In this document: positions 1 to 7,396 of the stretch, one piece after another | How the letters are laid out: every line of letters begins with the position of its first letter | Position numbering within the stretch: position 1 is the stretch's first letter | NCBI GenBank assembly: GCA_902773265.1 | Contig: CACYDZ010000013.1 | Coordinates: 1-8,807, forward strand | Source of the DNA: an uncultured Ruminococcus sp. | GTDB taxonomy: Bacteria; Bacillota; Clostridia; Oscillospirales; Acutalibacteraceae | Length of the DNA stretch: 8,807 nucleotides | Reading direction: 5' to 3' | The notes under the pieces: model-generated | Databases searched by the model: none | Told to the model about the DNA's origin: nothing | The model's input: only the letters and a program-made list of their open reading frames with translations | Program-made: the position numbers and the translations under genes

Positions 1-140
1 AATGCTGCTGCGTCAAGGTCAAAACTTCCGCCTGTGTCAAATGCGTTGACATCCCAGCCTAATCCGACGACTACATTTTTAAGACCGGGATTGCCTTTTG
101 TGAGATTGACTTTCTGTCCTTTTGATAAACTGATGGGCAT
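1..140 (-). CDS. terD: TerD-family protein, N-terminal 46 residues only (cut by window edge)
   Basis: The reading frame starts at an ATG (138-140) and runs off the left edge, so only the first 46 codons are visible. The translation begins [17 protein letters not shown] and contains [10 protein letters not shown] and SFDLDAAA, the usual start of a TerD domain, including the acidic DxD strand that helps bind calcium in this family. It is clearly a paralogue of the complete terD gene next to it, which matches over this stretch with scattered, mostly conservative changes. A strong ribosome site (AGGAGG, 150-155) lies 9 nt before the ATG. The gap to the upstream terD is only 27 nt, so the two are almost certainly co-transcribed. 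Family assignment is secure; whether the rest of the gene is intact cannot be judged. Confidence 0.93.
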   Translation of the reverse strand, partial: MPISLSKGQKVNLTKGNPGLKNVVVGLGWDVNAFDTGGSFDLDAAA

Positions 141-167
141 AATAAATTTCCTCCTGTGCTTTGTATT

Positions 168-749
168 TTAAGCAACTTCAATGCCGTAATGACCGCAAAG
201 TGCTGCCAGTCCACCCTGAAATCCGCTGCCGATGGCATTGAACTTCCATTCGTTATTGTGTCTGTACAGTTCCCCTACTACGATTGCCGTTTCAATAGAG
301 AAATCTTCCGTAAGGTCGTATCTGACAATTTCCTGTCCTGTTGCTTCATCAACAATTCTGATAAACGCATTGGAAATCTGTCCGAAATTCTGTCTTCTGC
401 TTTCAGCATCGTAAATCGTAACAGTAAAGGCAATTTTTGCAATATTGTTGGGTATACCTTTCAGGTCAACAAAAATCTGTTCGTCATCTCCGTCACCGCC
501 ACCTGTCAGGTTGTCACCCATGTGCTTGACAGCTCCGCTGGTGTGTTCCAGATTACCGTAAAAGATAAAGTCTTTTTCTGTGATACATCTGCCATTTGCC
601 CCCACAAGAAATGCTGAAGCGTCAAGGTCAAAATCTGCACCCGAATCAAATGCGTTGACATCCCAACCAAGTCCTACCATGATGTTTTTCAGACTGGGAT
701 TTCCTTTTGTCAGACTTACTTTCTGTCCTTTCGATAAACTTATCGGCAT
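168..749 (-). CDS. terD: TerD-family calcium-binding stress protein
   Basis: This 193-residue protein has the normal length of a single-domain TerD. It begins [16 protein letters not shown], has GLGWDVN at 26-32, an acidic strand DFDLD at 39-43, the signature [13 protein letters not shown] at 78-90, and the C-terminal elements EWKFNAIG and GFQGGL. In TerD proteins the aspartates of the DxDxD strand and the GDGDDE loop bind calcium; all are present here. No signal peptide or membrane segment is visible, so it should be cytosolic. The exact biochemical role of TerD is unsettled; the family is tied to tellurite, phage, colicin and oxidative-stress tolerance, and in clusters like this accompanies TelA and YceG. 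The ribosome site GGAGGTGG (756-763) fixes the ATG start. A 22-bp palindrome lies about 30 nt upstream. A second terD follows 27 nt downstream. Confidence 0.97.
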   Translation of the reverse strand: MPISLSKGQKVSLTKGNPSLKNIMVGLGWDVNAFDSGADFDLDASAFLVGANGRCITEKDFIFYGNLEHTSGAVKHMGDNLTGGGDGDDEQIFVDLKGIPNNIAKIAFTVTIYDAESRRQNFGQISNAFIRIVDEATGQEIVRYDLTEDFSIETAIVVGELYRHNNEWKFNAIGSGFQGGLAALCGHYGIEVA

Positions 750-778
750 ATAAAGCCACCTCCAAAATAAATATACAG

Positions 779-800
779 TTACAGAAAATAGTTTCTGTAA
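779..800. promoter_or_regulatory. 22-bp perfect palindrome upstream of terD (operator or leader hairpin)
   Basis: Two perfect 9-bp arms, TTACAGAAA (779-787) and TTTCTGTAA (792-800), flank the 4-bp centre ATAG. The element ends about 30 nt from the terD start codon and 16 nt from its ribosome site. It lies outside the dispersed repeat (857-976), so it is specific to this leader. It could be a binding site for a dimeric regulator or a hairpin at the 5' end of the terD transcript. I could not place a convincing -35/-10 pair for terD around it. Its presence is certain; its function is inference. Confidence 0.5.
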
Positions 801-856
801 ACGGTTACTGAAGTCATTTTGCCTGTGCAGTTGAAAAATCAGGTTCAGAAAATAAC

Positions 857-976
857 TGTCAAAATTTGCTTTGGCAAATTTTGTTTTGGATTTTTAGGCG
901 TTTAAGGGCTTTGCCCTTAAAAATCCCATAAGGGGCTTTGCCCCTTAACCCCACAACTTTTTGAAAAAAGTTGACA
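857..976 (+). repeat. Dispersed multi-hairpin repeat, copy A
   Basis: This 120-bp element starts at TGTCAA and ends at TTGACA, a 6-bp terminal inverted repeat. It contains four hairpins in a row: 861-869 with 874-882 (AAAATTTGC arms), 901-909 with 913-921 (TTTAAGGGC arms), 929-936 with 940-947 (TAAGGGGC arms), and 954-961 with 966-973 (CAACTTTT arms). Copies B (7397-7520, opposite orientation) and C (8682-8803, same orientation) have the same order of hairpins. Copy A fills most of the 294-bp gap between the telA stop and terD and could act as a partial terminator or mRNA-stabilising structure between them. No coding potential is seen. Confidence 0.9.
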
Positions 977-1043
977 AAAACTTTTTATTGTCATAGCTGA
1001 AGGTTGATTTTCTAATTACTAATTTTAACCGCTCAGTGAAAAA

Positions 1044-2198
1044 TTATTTTTTGCCTTTTGGCATACTGTAGTTTTTGTTAAATTCTGACTTGATATTCGC
1101 CAGTCTTGCCTGGTCATCAATACGCTGTTTCTTCGCATTTTCTTCAATCTGTCTGGTTTCTTCAATACCGTTCATGATAGTACGCCATGTGGTTTCCAGT
1201 GTCTCTATCTTGATGGAACTGCCTGAAGCCAGTCTTGCGGTAAGTTTTGCCTGTTCTGCGGAATTCTGTGCATTCTTGATAAGCATTTCATTGGTCTTTT
1301 CGTCAAGTGCCGCCATAGATTCTGCCTGTATTTTCTGACGCTTCAGCATGATAGCCTGTGCAAGGGTCTGTTTGAATATGGGCATGGTGATGATAAATGC
1401 AGAATTGATTTTTCTGACAAGGTTCATGTTGCTGAACTCCATCGTTTTTATCATCGGAATAGACTGCATTGCTACATTTTCTGCCATTCTCAAATCCTGT
1501 GTTCTCTGCTCAAGCATACTTTTTGCCTGCTCTAAAGTCTGGATTTCAAACTGAATGGAACGGTCGCCTGTTTCTTCCATTTCCTGTTGCTTCTGGGCAA
1601 TGTACTGCTCCAGTTCCTGACAACCTTGTTCGCCTGCAAGAATGTATTTGACTAACTGGTGATAATAGTCAACATTCGTATCAAACATCTTCGCCAGTGT
1701 ACGGTTTGACTGCTTAATCTCTGATTCGTATTTTCTCAGCTCTACATAAATCTTGTCGATATCTTCGCCCATAGTATGATATTTGGCAAGAATTTTCTCC
1801 AGTTTCTTTTTGGCATTGCCGAACATTCTTCCGAAAAATCCAGGGTCTTCTTTGATTTCTTCAATATCAAATTTGTCCATGACTTTTGCCAGAGTATTCA
1901 GCATAACGCTGGAATCGTCAAGCTGTGAAATGTTTACGCTGTTGAGTACCACATCAGACGCTTTGGAAATCTCTTCCGCTACCTCTGAACCAAAGGTAAC
2001 AATCGTTTCCAGATTGTCTATCTCGATGGTACTGACAAGTCTGTCTACTTCTTCGGAATTGACAAGCTCTGCATTCATCTTCTGTCTGTCGGCAACAATG
2101 TCATACTGTTCAACAGGCTGAATCTCGTTTTCTACTGTTGCATTGATGATGGTGGTCTGTGGTTCTGTTTTTGGTGTTTTACTGAAATCTAATCCCAT
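1044..2198 (-). CDS. telA: Toxic anion resistance protein, TelA/KlaA family
   Basis: The 384-residue product has the normal length and layout of the TelA family. An N-terminal variable region (1-100) is followed by a long helical, coiled-coil-prone body: MFGNAKKKLEKILAKY near 125-140, and a long Glu/Gln-rich stretch at 195-235. The conserved C-terminal core follows: TMPIFKQTLAQAI at 271-283, KTNEMLIKNAQ at 301-311, and an amphipathic helix at 329-370 beginning IKIETLETTW. No membrane segment or signal peptide is visible, so it should be cytosolic. The biochemical role of TelA is unknown; the family was named for tellurite resistance and is a regular partner of TerD and YceG. The ATG at 2198 is chosen because it begins MGLDFSKTP and is preceded by GAGAGGA about 9 nt upstream. 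It starts 4 nt after the yceG stop, which implies translational coupling. Confidence 0.95.
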   Translation of the reverse strand: MGLDFSKTPKTEPQTTIINATVENEIQPVEQYDIVADRQKMNAELVNSEEVDRLVSTIEIDNLETIVTFGSEVAEEISKASDVVLNSVNISQLDDSSVMLNTLAKVMDKFDIEEIKEDPGFFGRMFGNAKKKLEKILAKYHTMGEDIDKIYVELRKYESEIKQSNRTLAKMFDTNVDYYHQLVKYILAGEQGCQELEQYIAQKQQEMEETGDRSIQFEIQTLEQAKSMLEQRTQDLRMAENVAMQSIPMIKTMEFSNMNLVRKINSAFIITMPIFKQTLAQAIMLKRQKIQAESMAALDEKTNEMLIKNAQNSAEQAKLTARLASGSSIKIETLETTWRTIMNGIEETRQIEENAKKQRIDDQARLANIKSEFNKNYSMPKGKK

Positions 2199-2202
2199 TT
2201 TT

Positions 2203-4476
2203 CTACTGTCCTCTCTTGAATAATCTTTTATGCCAAGGTATATGCTCTTTTGTCGATATCTTTCGGAAATCAGGCAAACGCAAATCATACCTGTACTCAC
2301 CGCATTGATGTTCGGATAAAATCGGTCTTTTATAGAATTTTTCTACACATTGGTAACCTGTCGGTACAAAAAAGACAACATCAAATCCTATCAGATTTAA
2401 AAAGGCGGTGATGATAGCGTCCTCTATCGTGACGGTATTTTCATTCATATACAAATAAATCAGTTTCGGATTCTTTTTGGTAAAATCAAAATTCTGAATT
2501 AACCGCAGAATTTCTCTCCTCATGTTCAGAATAACTGCAACAATGTTATATTCCATACCATTTTCAAAGGTTCCCTGTATAATATTGCTGTCTATCAGCA
2601 TCTGCAATTTATCTAAAATATAATCCTGTGTATCAAGCTGTAAAAAACCGTATTTATAATTCGGATTGGATTTGATTTTCTGTTTTTGTAATTTGCCGTT
2701 CTTCAGACATTCTGCGGCAACCGCTTTCATAGGATTATCTCCCCGTGGATTGATAAACGGCACATTACTGATAATATAACATTCTTCTGTAATCAGGCGT
2801 TTTATTGTTACCCAGTAATTGTCTACATTGCCGTCTTTTACTCCGCAGATTTTCGCAAAAATAACGGGCATTGTAACCGTATCTCCTACTGTGGCAAAAT
2901 TCGGTCGGAATTTCAATTCCTCTTTCCAGAGAATATCTATCTCTTCATACATCGTTTCCAGTGTCAGAGATACGGCTTTGCTGTACTGCCTGTCACGGTA
3001 CATTCCTGAATCCTGATACATCAGGGTATCAAGTTCTCTTTCTGCATGATAGGCAACCGTTCCTACTCGGATAGCTGTATTGTCTGTCGGGAATTTGTCT
3101 ACATTCAAGGAATTGTCAAAGTGAATTTCATACAGTAATTCATCTTTCAGACAACATTCTCTGTTCAAATTTGGTCGCAATATCAGTACATCAACGGGTA
3201 ACCTTGCCAGAAATTGTAAAAACAAGGCTTCGTTATCGTCTTTACAACCGCCCATATCTATAAAACACGCCACATTCGTGATTTTGGAATTGGAAAACAA
3301 CTGCGAATAATAACGGTTCAGCCAGCAAATCAGATAGACTGCCTTATTCTTGAGTTTATTGAGATTGGCTGTGTTGTTGTTTTCCAGCGACAGCATAGTG
3401 TCCATGAAACTTTTAATGATGATTTTCTGCAAACGCACATTGGGTAATTTGTTGAAGTTTTTTGCTAAATCCATCAACATCGAATCTATATTATTATAGT
3501 TACCTTTGTTGACTTTCGCAATTTCATCGGGTGTCGGTCTGGGAATTTCATTGTCTATAATAACCAGATTTCTTTTTGAATTTTTCAGTTCACCATAAAG
3601 CTGAAAAAGTTCACTGATATAATGAGATTTATCCTCTACACCACTTATGCGAATAAAACAGTTATAGAAAAATCTTCCGTCTGTTCCCCGACGGTCTGTC
3701 GGCGTGAGAATATCCGCAAGTCCTTTTCCCTCTATCCATGCGTTTGTACAGTTTTCAATGTCAGGTTTCGTTCCGTAAAGTCGCTGACGGCTGACATTCT
3801 TTTGTATATCTTCTCTTACAGATTTCAGACTGTACCCTTGTGGAAACGACTGTAAACCTGCTCCCATATAGTTATCAGATTTCTCTGCGTTTTTATCCGT
3901 TTTTAAATACTGTGCATCACCATTATATTGCAACAGCACAATATCACAACCTGCACTCGCCAGCACGGATAACAACATCATTTCGTAATTATTTACATAT
4001 CCTTCATATAAAATTTTCGGCAGATTACTCGTCCCTAATCTGTTCGTGATACGCTCAAATTTATAGTAAAGTCCGCACATGATTTTTATGTACGCATTTT
4101 TCAGAATATTATCATTTTTTCCCTTTTTACGCATTTCAGAAAGTTCGTTGTAAATACCGCTTGCTACACACTCTCTCTGATATTGGTTCATTCTCGGCAA
4201 CCATCTTTTCAGGCTTTCTGTAATAAACTGCTGTTCCATGAAAAACCTTGTTCCCATAGTTTCGTTATAATACATAATGCCCTTTTCGTCAGGATTGGGA
4301 ATTCCTCCCTCGATAACTACACCCTCTTTAACCGCTGCTTCGTAATATTTCCGAATAAATTCTGCTACTTCATTATTATAGCCGTTTATCCTGCAAAAAT
4401 AAATCCCCTGACCATTTCTGCTCTCCAGTGGTCTGAAAATGTCGTTGAGTTGATTTGCTTTTATTCTTCTGAACAC
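2203..4476 (-). CDS. yceG: YceG-family Ter-associated protein with three internal module copies
   Basis: This ~757-residue protein is recognised as YceG-like, a component of the Ter 'biosynthetic module', from its sequence style and its position directly before telA. The biochemical activity of the family is unknown to me. Numbering from the upstream GTG at 4488, I see three divergent copies of one alpha/beta module. Copy 1 runs ~28-196, copy 2 ~272-446 and copy 3 ~538-720. Each opens with a strand ending in Gly (YFCRINGY 30-37, CFIRISGV 277-284, IFAKICGV 543-550), followed by a helix and a Pro-containing strand (GIPNP, EIPRP, FINP). Each closes with a helix and a hydrophobic strand (AGCDIVLLQ 179-187, LPVDVLILR 430-438, IGFDVVFFV 700-708). 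B. subtilis YceG is, as I recall, markedly shorter. The start is GTG at 4476, preceded by AAAGGTGA with 8-nt spacing; the GTG at 4488 lies inside that ribosome site. No signal peptide or membrane segment is visible. Confidence 0.88.
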   Translation of the reverse strand: MFRRIKANQLNDIFRPLESRNGQGIYFCRINGYNNEVAEFIRKYYEAAVKEGVVIEGGIPNPDEKGIMYYNETMGTRFFMEQQFITESLKRWLPRMNQYQRECVASGIYNELSEMRKKGKNDNILKNAYIKIMCGLYYKFERITNRLGTSNLPKILYEGYVNNYEMMLLSVLASAGCDIVLLQYNGDAQYLKTDKNAEKSDNYMGAGLQSFPQGYSLKSVREDIQKNVSRQRLYGTKPDIENCTNAWIEGKGLADILTPTDRRGTDGRFFYNCFIRISGVEDKSHYISELFQLYGELKNSKRNLVIIDNEIPRPTPDEIAKVNKGNYNNIDSMLMDLAKNFNKLPNVRLQKIIIKSFMDTMLSLENNNTANLNKLKNKAVYLICWLNRYYSQLFSNSKITNVACFIDMGGCKDDNEALFLQFLARLPVDVLILRPNLNRECCLKDELLYEIHFDNSLNVDKFPTDNTAIRVGTVAYHAERELDTLMYQDSGMYRDRQYSKAVSLTLETMYEEIDILWKEELKFRPNFATVGDTVTMPVIFAKICGVKDGNVDNYWVTIKRLITEECYIISNVPFINPRGDNPMKAVAAECLKNGKLQKQKIKSNPNYKYGFLQLDTQDYILDKLQMLIDSNIIQGTFENGMEYNIVAVILNMRREILRLIQNFDFTKKNPKLIYLYMNENTVTIEDAIITAFLNLIGFDVVFFVPTGYQCVEKFYKRPILSEHQCGEYRYDLRLPDFRKISTKEHIPWHKRLFKRGQ

Positions 4477-4659
4477 TGTTCCGTTCACCTTTTCAAAAAA
4501 TCATTTTCCCTCAAAATTTCCTACTCATCAATGACAAATTATACATTTCGGGAAATTATTCCAACCGCTCAAGTAGAAAAATTTTATCTGTTTGTTTTTA
4601 ACAATTATCAATCTTTGTTTTTGTGCTTTTAATCGTTATCTTCCAAAATTTTTGCCTTA

Positions 4660-4694
4660 TGTTGCTATTATATCATATTTTCAAATTTATTCAA
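4660..4694 (-). promoter_or_regulatory. Promoter for yceG-telA (extended -10)
   Basis: On the minus strand, TTGAAT (4689-4694) is followed after a 16-nt spacer by a consensus TATAAT (4667-4672) with an extended -10 TG one base upstream (4674-4675). Transcription should start near 4660, giving a leader of about 180 nt before the yceG start. This is the best sigma-70/sigma-A type promoter in the window. It lies in the 287-nt gap between the protease stop and yceG, so yceG-telA can be transcribed independently of the protease gene. No convincing rho-independent terminator follows the protease stop, so read-through is also possible. Confidence 0.75.
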
Positions 4695-4763
4695 GAGGTT
4701 TCACTTAGGATTTATAATCCATTCATAAATTATTCCTGTTTCAAGGGGTTACCGCTCTTAAAC

Positions 4764-6161
4764 TTAAACAAATCCTCTGATAAACTGATTGATGTATTTG
4801 TAATCCATCGCAAGGTTGATGTTTTGTCCCTCAACAATACCCGCTGTACTTATTCCTATAACCTCTCCGTACAGGTTTAATACCGCACCGCCTGAACTTC
4901 CGCTGGATATCGGTGCAGTGAACTGTATCATCACTACACCGTCCTTGACCTCACGAAATCCTGAAATAATCCCGTCTGATACCGAATTGAATAACCCTAA
5001 CGGACTGCCTATCGCTACTACCTTTTGCCCCCTGACAAGTTCTTTTTGTCCTTTGTATACGGGAATAGGTTCAAGGGTCTTTTCTATTCTGATAACCGCC
5101 AAATCATACAGTGGGTGATATTTGATAACTTCATCAGTCGTATAGGTATTATCATCATTTTCTATGTGTACTGAATAATATGCTCCCCCTCTTGCCACAT
5201 GATTGTTTGTGAGAATATATCCTCCCTTTCCTATCATTATACCTGAACCTAAGGCAATAATATCTCCTTTTCTGTCGTGTACCGCTATCATTACCACTGA
5301 TTTTGCCAGTTGTGCCAGTTCTTCAAAACTTTTTTCTGTGCGTTGTGGTACTTTGGGTCTGCTCTCCTGCTTTGGCGACTGCCTGACAATATTTTGTCTG
5401 CGGTCTGTTCGTGGCGGTATACTGACGGTATTTCTGCTTGCTGTGTTCTTCTGAACAACAGGTTTCTGTTTGTCTTTATTGTCATATTCGGGAATTTTTA
5501 TGTTGCTGTAATTACCTATCACCGATTGACAGGACAATTTCAGCTTTTCGGCAACCGTATCAATCGCTCTTTCGCTCTGCAACAACAACACATTACAACC
5601 GCTTTGTGTCAGCATATAAAAAAATAAATATTCCTGTATTTTGGTAATATTCTGTGCAACAACTTTTAATGGTATATTTTGCCTAAATTGTGAAATATAT
5701 CGTTTAAACAGATTATCATACCGGAATAAAAGTTTGACGGCAAAGTTTTTCTCCATAGACGGATTGACTGTCTTTGTCTGACAAAATACCGTCAAAGTTT
5801 TTTGCAAGGCATTACTCACTCTTTCTGAGAGTATGTTGTCTGTTATAAATTTAAGTGTCAACTTTCTGTCTTTTAGCCACTTGTCGTATGTGTCAGAATA
5901 AAAGACTGTATCTTCAAAAGTCATTTGTCTGACCGGCTCTTTTATCCGTATGTACAAAATCTGACCACTGTTCATTTTCTCCGTCAGTTGCCTGTCCATA
6001 TTGATGATATCTTCTGTGTAAGTGGCATTTGCTCCTGCTATGACGGTAAAACATACCTGTCGGCTGTTATTGGTCTTTATACTGTTGTTGATATTGATAA
6101 ATGATACGATATCCTTTACTAAACTGGAATTATACAGAATTTTAAAATTGTTTTCGGGCAT
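4764..6161 (-). CDS. HtrA-like serine protease fused to an N-terminal YceG-type module
   Basis: The 465-residue protein has two parts joined by a basic, Pro/Gln/Arg-rich linker (about 222-278). The C-terminal part is a trypsin-fold protease of the HtrA/DegP type. The catalytic His is H321 in TNNHVA, the Asp is D353 in YDLAVI, and the nucleophile is S423 in GSSGGAV; GSPLGL and GEVIGIST are further family motifs. There is no PDZ domain, since the protein ends just after the protease fold. There is no signal peptide or membrane anchor, so it should be cytosolic, unlike classic HtrA. The N-terminal ~200 residues align with each module of the neighbouring YceG: CFTVIAGA at 37-44, MEKNFAVKLLFRYDNLFKR at 136-154, SGCNVLLLQ at 187-195. 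The ATG at 6161 is preferred because ACAGGTGG precedes it; an in-frame GTG at 6191 has no ribosome site. Protease identity is secure; the N-terminal assignment rests on alignment by eye. Confidence 0.9.
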   Translation of the reverse strand: MPENNFKILYNSSLVKDIVSFININNSIKTNNSRQVCFTVIAGANATYTEDIINMDRQLTEKMNSGQILYIRIKEPVRQMTFEDTVFYSDTYDKWLKDRKLTLKFITDNILSERVSNALQKTLTVFCQTKTVNPSMEKNFAVKLLFRYDNLFKRYISQFRQNIPLKVVAQNITKIQEYLFFYMLTQSGCNVLLLQSERAIDTVAEKLKLSCQSVIGNYSNIKIPEYDNKDKQKPVVQKNTASRNTVSIPPRTDRRQNIVRQSPKQESRPKVPQRTEKSFEELAQLAKSVVMIAVHDRKGDIIALGSGIMIGKGGYILTNNHVARGGAYYSVHIENDDNTYTTDEVIKYHPLYDLAVIRIEKTLEPIPVYKGQKELVRGQKVVAIGSPLGLFNSVSDGIISGFREVKDGVVMIQFTAPISSGSSGGAVLNLYGEVIGISTAGIVEGQNINLAMDYKYINQFIRGFV

Positions 6162-6217
6162 ACAAACCACCTGTTTTTTATCTGTTTTCACTGTTCACAA
6201 ACAAAAAGAAAAATTTT

Positions 6218-6246
6218 TTTATCATAAATTTATTTTATCATAAAAT
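6218..6246. promoter_or_regulatory. Tandem AT-rich palindromes in the protease / lyase divergent region
   Basis: Two palindromes share the core TTTATCATAAA, with centres 16 bp apart (6223 and 6239). The second is a perfect 7-1-7 palindrome (6232-6246, ATTTTAT-C-ATAAAAT); the first is 5-1-5 (6218-6228). On the minus strand the second contains an extended -10-like TGATAAAAT without a clear -35. The region (6162-6346) separates divergently transcribed genes, so a dimeric repressor bound here could control both. In such AT-rich DNA, chance palindromes are common, so this is a candidate only. Confidence 0.35.
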
Positions 6247-6346
6247 TTCAAAAATATCTACCATTTTTCTGAATTTTGTGCTATATTTATAAGGCTGATT
6301 TTTTGTCAGTATCAAAATTATTTACATAAAGGAGTATATAACAAAA

Positions 6347-7306
6347 ATGAAAAACGCTATGCTATATTATAGTGTTGGTGCTTTATTGTATTGTCCTGCA
6401 AATCATTATAAAATCGTAAACTCACTTGTTGAAGAAAAATTCGGGAATAATTTTTCTCTCGCTTTATGTCTGGAAGATACCATCAACGATAGCTGTGTGA
6501 CAGAAGCCGAAAATATCCTGGTTACTTCATTAAAAAATCTTTATGCACAAAAAAATGTGAAAAAATTTTTTCTGCCAAAAATTTTCATCAGGGTCAGAAA
6601 CGCTCAGCAAATGCTCAGCCTGACAGAAAGATTTGGGAAAAGTAATGATATTGTTACCGGATTTATCTTTCCCAAATTCTGCCTGGAAAATGCTGATGAG
6701 TATATCGCTACACTTTTGAAAATTAATCTGAAAAAAAAAGTTCCTTTCTACTTTATGCCTATCTTTGAACATTCTTCTATCATCAATCTTAATAAACGCT
6801 ATGATATTCTCTATCAGCTCAAAAAAAAATTGGACAGAGTAGAAAATCTGGTGCTGAATATCCGTGTGGGCGGTAATGATTTGTGTCATATTTTCGGTTT
6901 CAGAAGAAGTGCTGAACAGTCTATACACGATATTAAACCAATTTCGTCCATATTTTCGGATATTATCACTGTGTATGGGGCTGATTATGTGATTTCTGCT
7001 CCTGTGTGGGAGTATTATAACGGTACAAACTGGGATAAAGGTCTGCAACAGGAAATTATACAGGATAAATTGTGCGGATTTGTCGGAAAAACTGTCATTC
7101 ACCCTAAACAGATAGCTGTTGTCAACAACACCTACAAGGTTACACAAAAAGATTTAGATGACGCTTTATCCATACTTAAATGGAATAAACATACAAATTC
7201 TCTTGTTTCGGGCAGTGTGTCCAAAGAACGCATGAACGAATTTAAAACCCACTCTAACTGGGCTTTCAAAACTATCATGCTTTCCAGAGTATTCGGTGTA
7301 ATTTAA
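6347..7306 (+). CDS. CitE/HpcH-like C-C bond lyase of the TIM-barrel fold (Ter-associated)
   Basis: The 319-residue protein matches the HpcH/HpaI aldolase / citrate lyase beta-subunit superfamily, in the branch associated with Ter clusters. Family landmarks occur in order: GALLYCPANH (11-20, like the LFVPG start of CitE), LCLEDTI (40-46, acidic pair near the metal site), FIRVRN (80-85, substrate-binding Arg strand), MPIFEH (137-142), VGGNDLCHIFG (174-184, metal-ligand Asp178) and VGKTVIHPKQI (246-256). Such enzymes use Mg2+ and usually cleave or form a C-C bond with an acyl-CoA or oxo-acid; the substrate here is unknown. It is cytosolic. The ATG at 6347 has AAAGGAG at 6328-6334, with a rather long 12-nt spacing. 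It is the only plus-strand gene here, divergent from the protease and convergent with the ATP-grasp gene. Confidence 0.88.
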   Translation: MKNAMLYYSVGALLYCPANHYKIVNSLVEEKFGNNFSLALCLEDTINDSCVTEAENILVTSLKNLYAQKNVKKFFLPKIFIRVRNAQQMLSLTERFGKSNDIVTGFIFPKFCLENADEYIATLLKINLKKKVPFYFMPIFEHSSIINLNKRYDILYQLKKKLDRVENLVLNIRVGGNDLCHIFGFRRSAEQSIHDIKPISSIFSDIITVYGADYVISAPVWEYYNGTNWDKGLQQEIIQDKLCGFVGKTVIHPKQIAVVNNTYKVTQKDLDDALSILKWNKHTNSLVSGSVSKERMNEFKTHSNWAFKTIMLSRVFGVI

Positions 7307-7308
7307 TG

Positions 7309-7346
7309 TCGGAGTGTTCTTTCCCTCCGAAAAGGCTATACCTTTC
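7309..7346 (+). other. Two small hairpins directly after the lyase stop
   Basis: TCGGAG (7309-7314) pairs with CTCCGA (7325-7330) across a 10-nt loop, followed at once by AAAGG (7331-7335) pairing with CCTTT (7341-7345). No T-run follows, so neither is a standard intrinsic terminator. They may protect the 3' end of the lyase mRNA; real termination is more likely at 7529-7585. Confidence 0.3.
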
Positions 7347-7396
7347 ACTTTCGACACTTACTGAAAAATCCGAACGCAGTGAGCCATAAAAGTTTT

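Noticed and set aside
156..617. Plus-strand open frame of 153 codons antisense to terD
   Set aside because: It is a shadow of a well-supported TerD gene, has no ribosome site, and its Cys/Phe/Ser-rich translation resembles no family I know.
857..976. The repeat as an insertion sequence
   Set aside because: It has short terminal inverted repeats but no transposase and no visible target duplication, so only a non-autonomous element could be considered.
2199..2300. An upstream extension of telA by 34 codons, overlapping the end of yceG
   Set aside because: The extra residues do not look like TelA, and the ATG at 2198 has a ribosome site and begins a typical TelA N-terminus 4 nt after the yceG stop.
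4477..4488. GTG at 4488 as the yceG start
   Set aside because: It lies inside AAAGGTGA, which serves as ribosome site for the GTG at 4476, and has no ribosome site of its own. It adds only four residues, so the difference is minor.
4511..4546. An 11-codon ORF in the yceG leader as a possible leader peptide
   Set aside because: It has no ribosome site and no run of regulatory codons, so it is not distinguishable from chance.
6162..6191. GTG at 6191 as the protease start
   Set aside because: No ribosome site precedes it, while the ATG at 6161 has ACAGGTGG at good spacing.
6530..7147. Minus-strand open frame of about 205 codons antisense to the lyase gene
   Set aside because: It is a shadow of the lyase frame, which carries all the family motifs; no ribosome site or protein-like motifs are seen.
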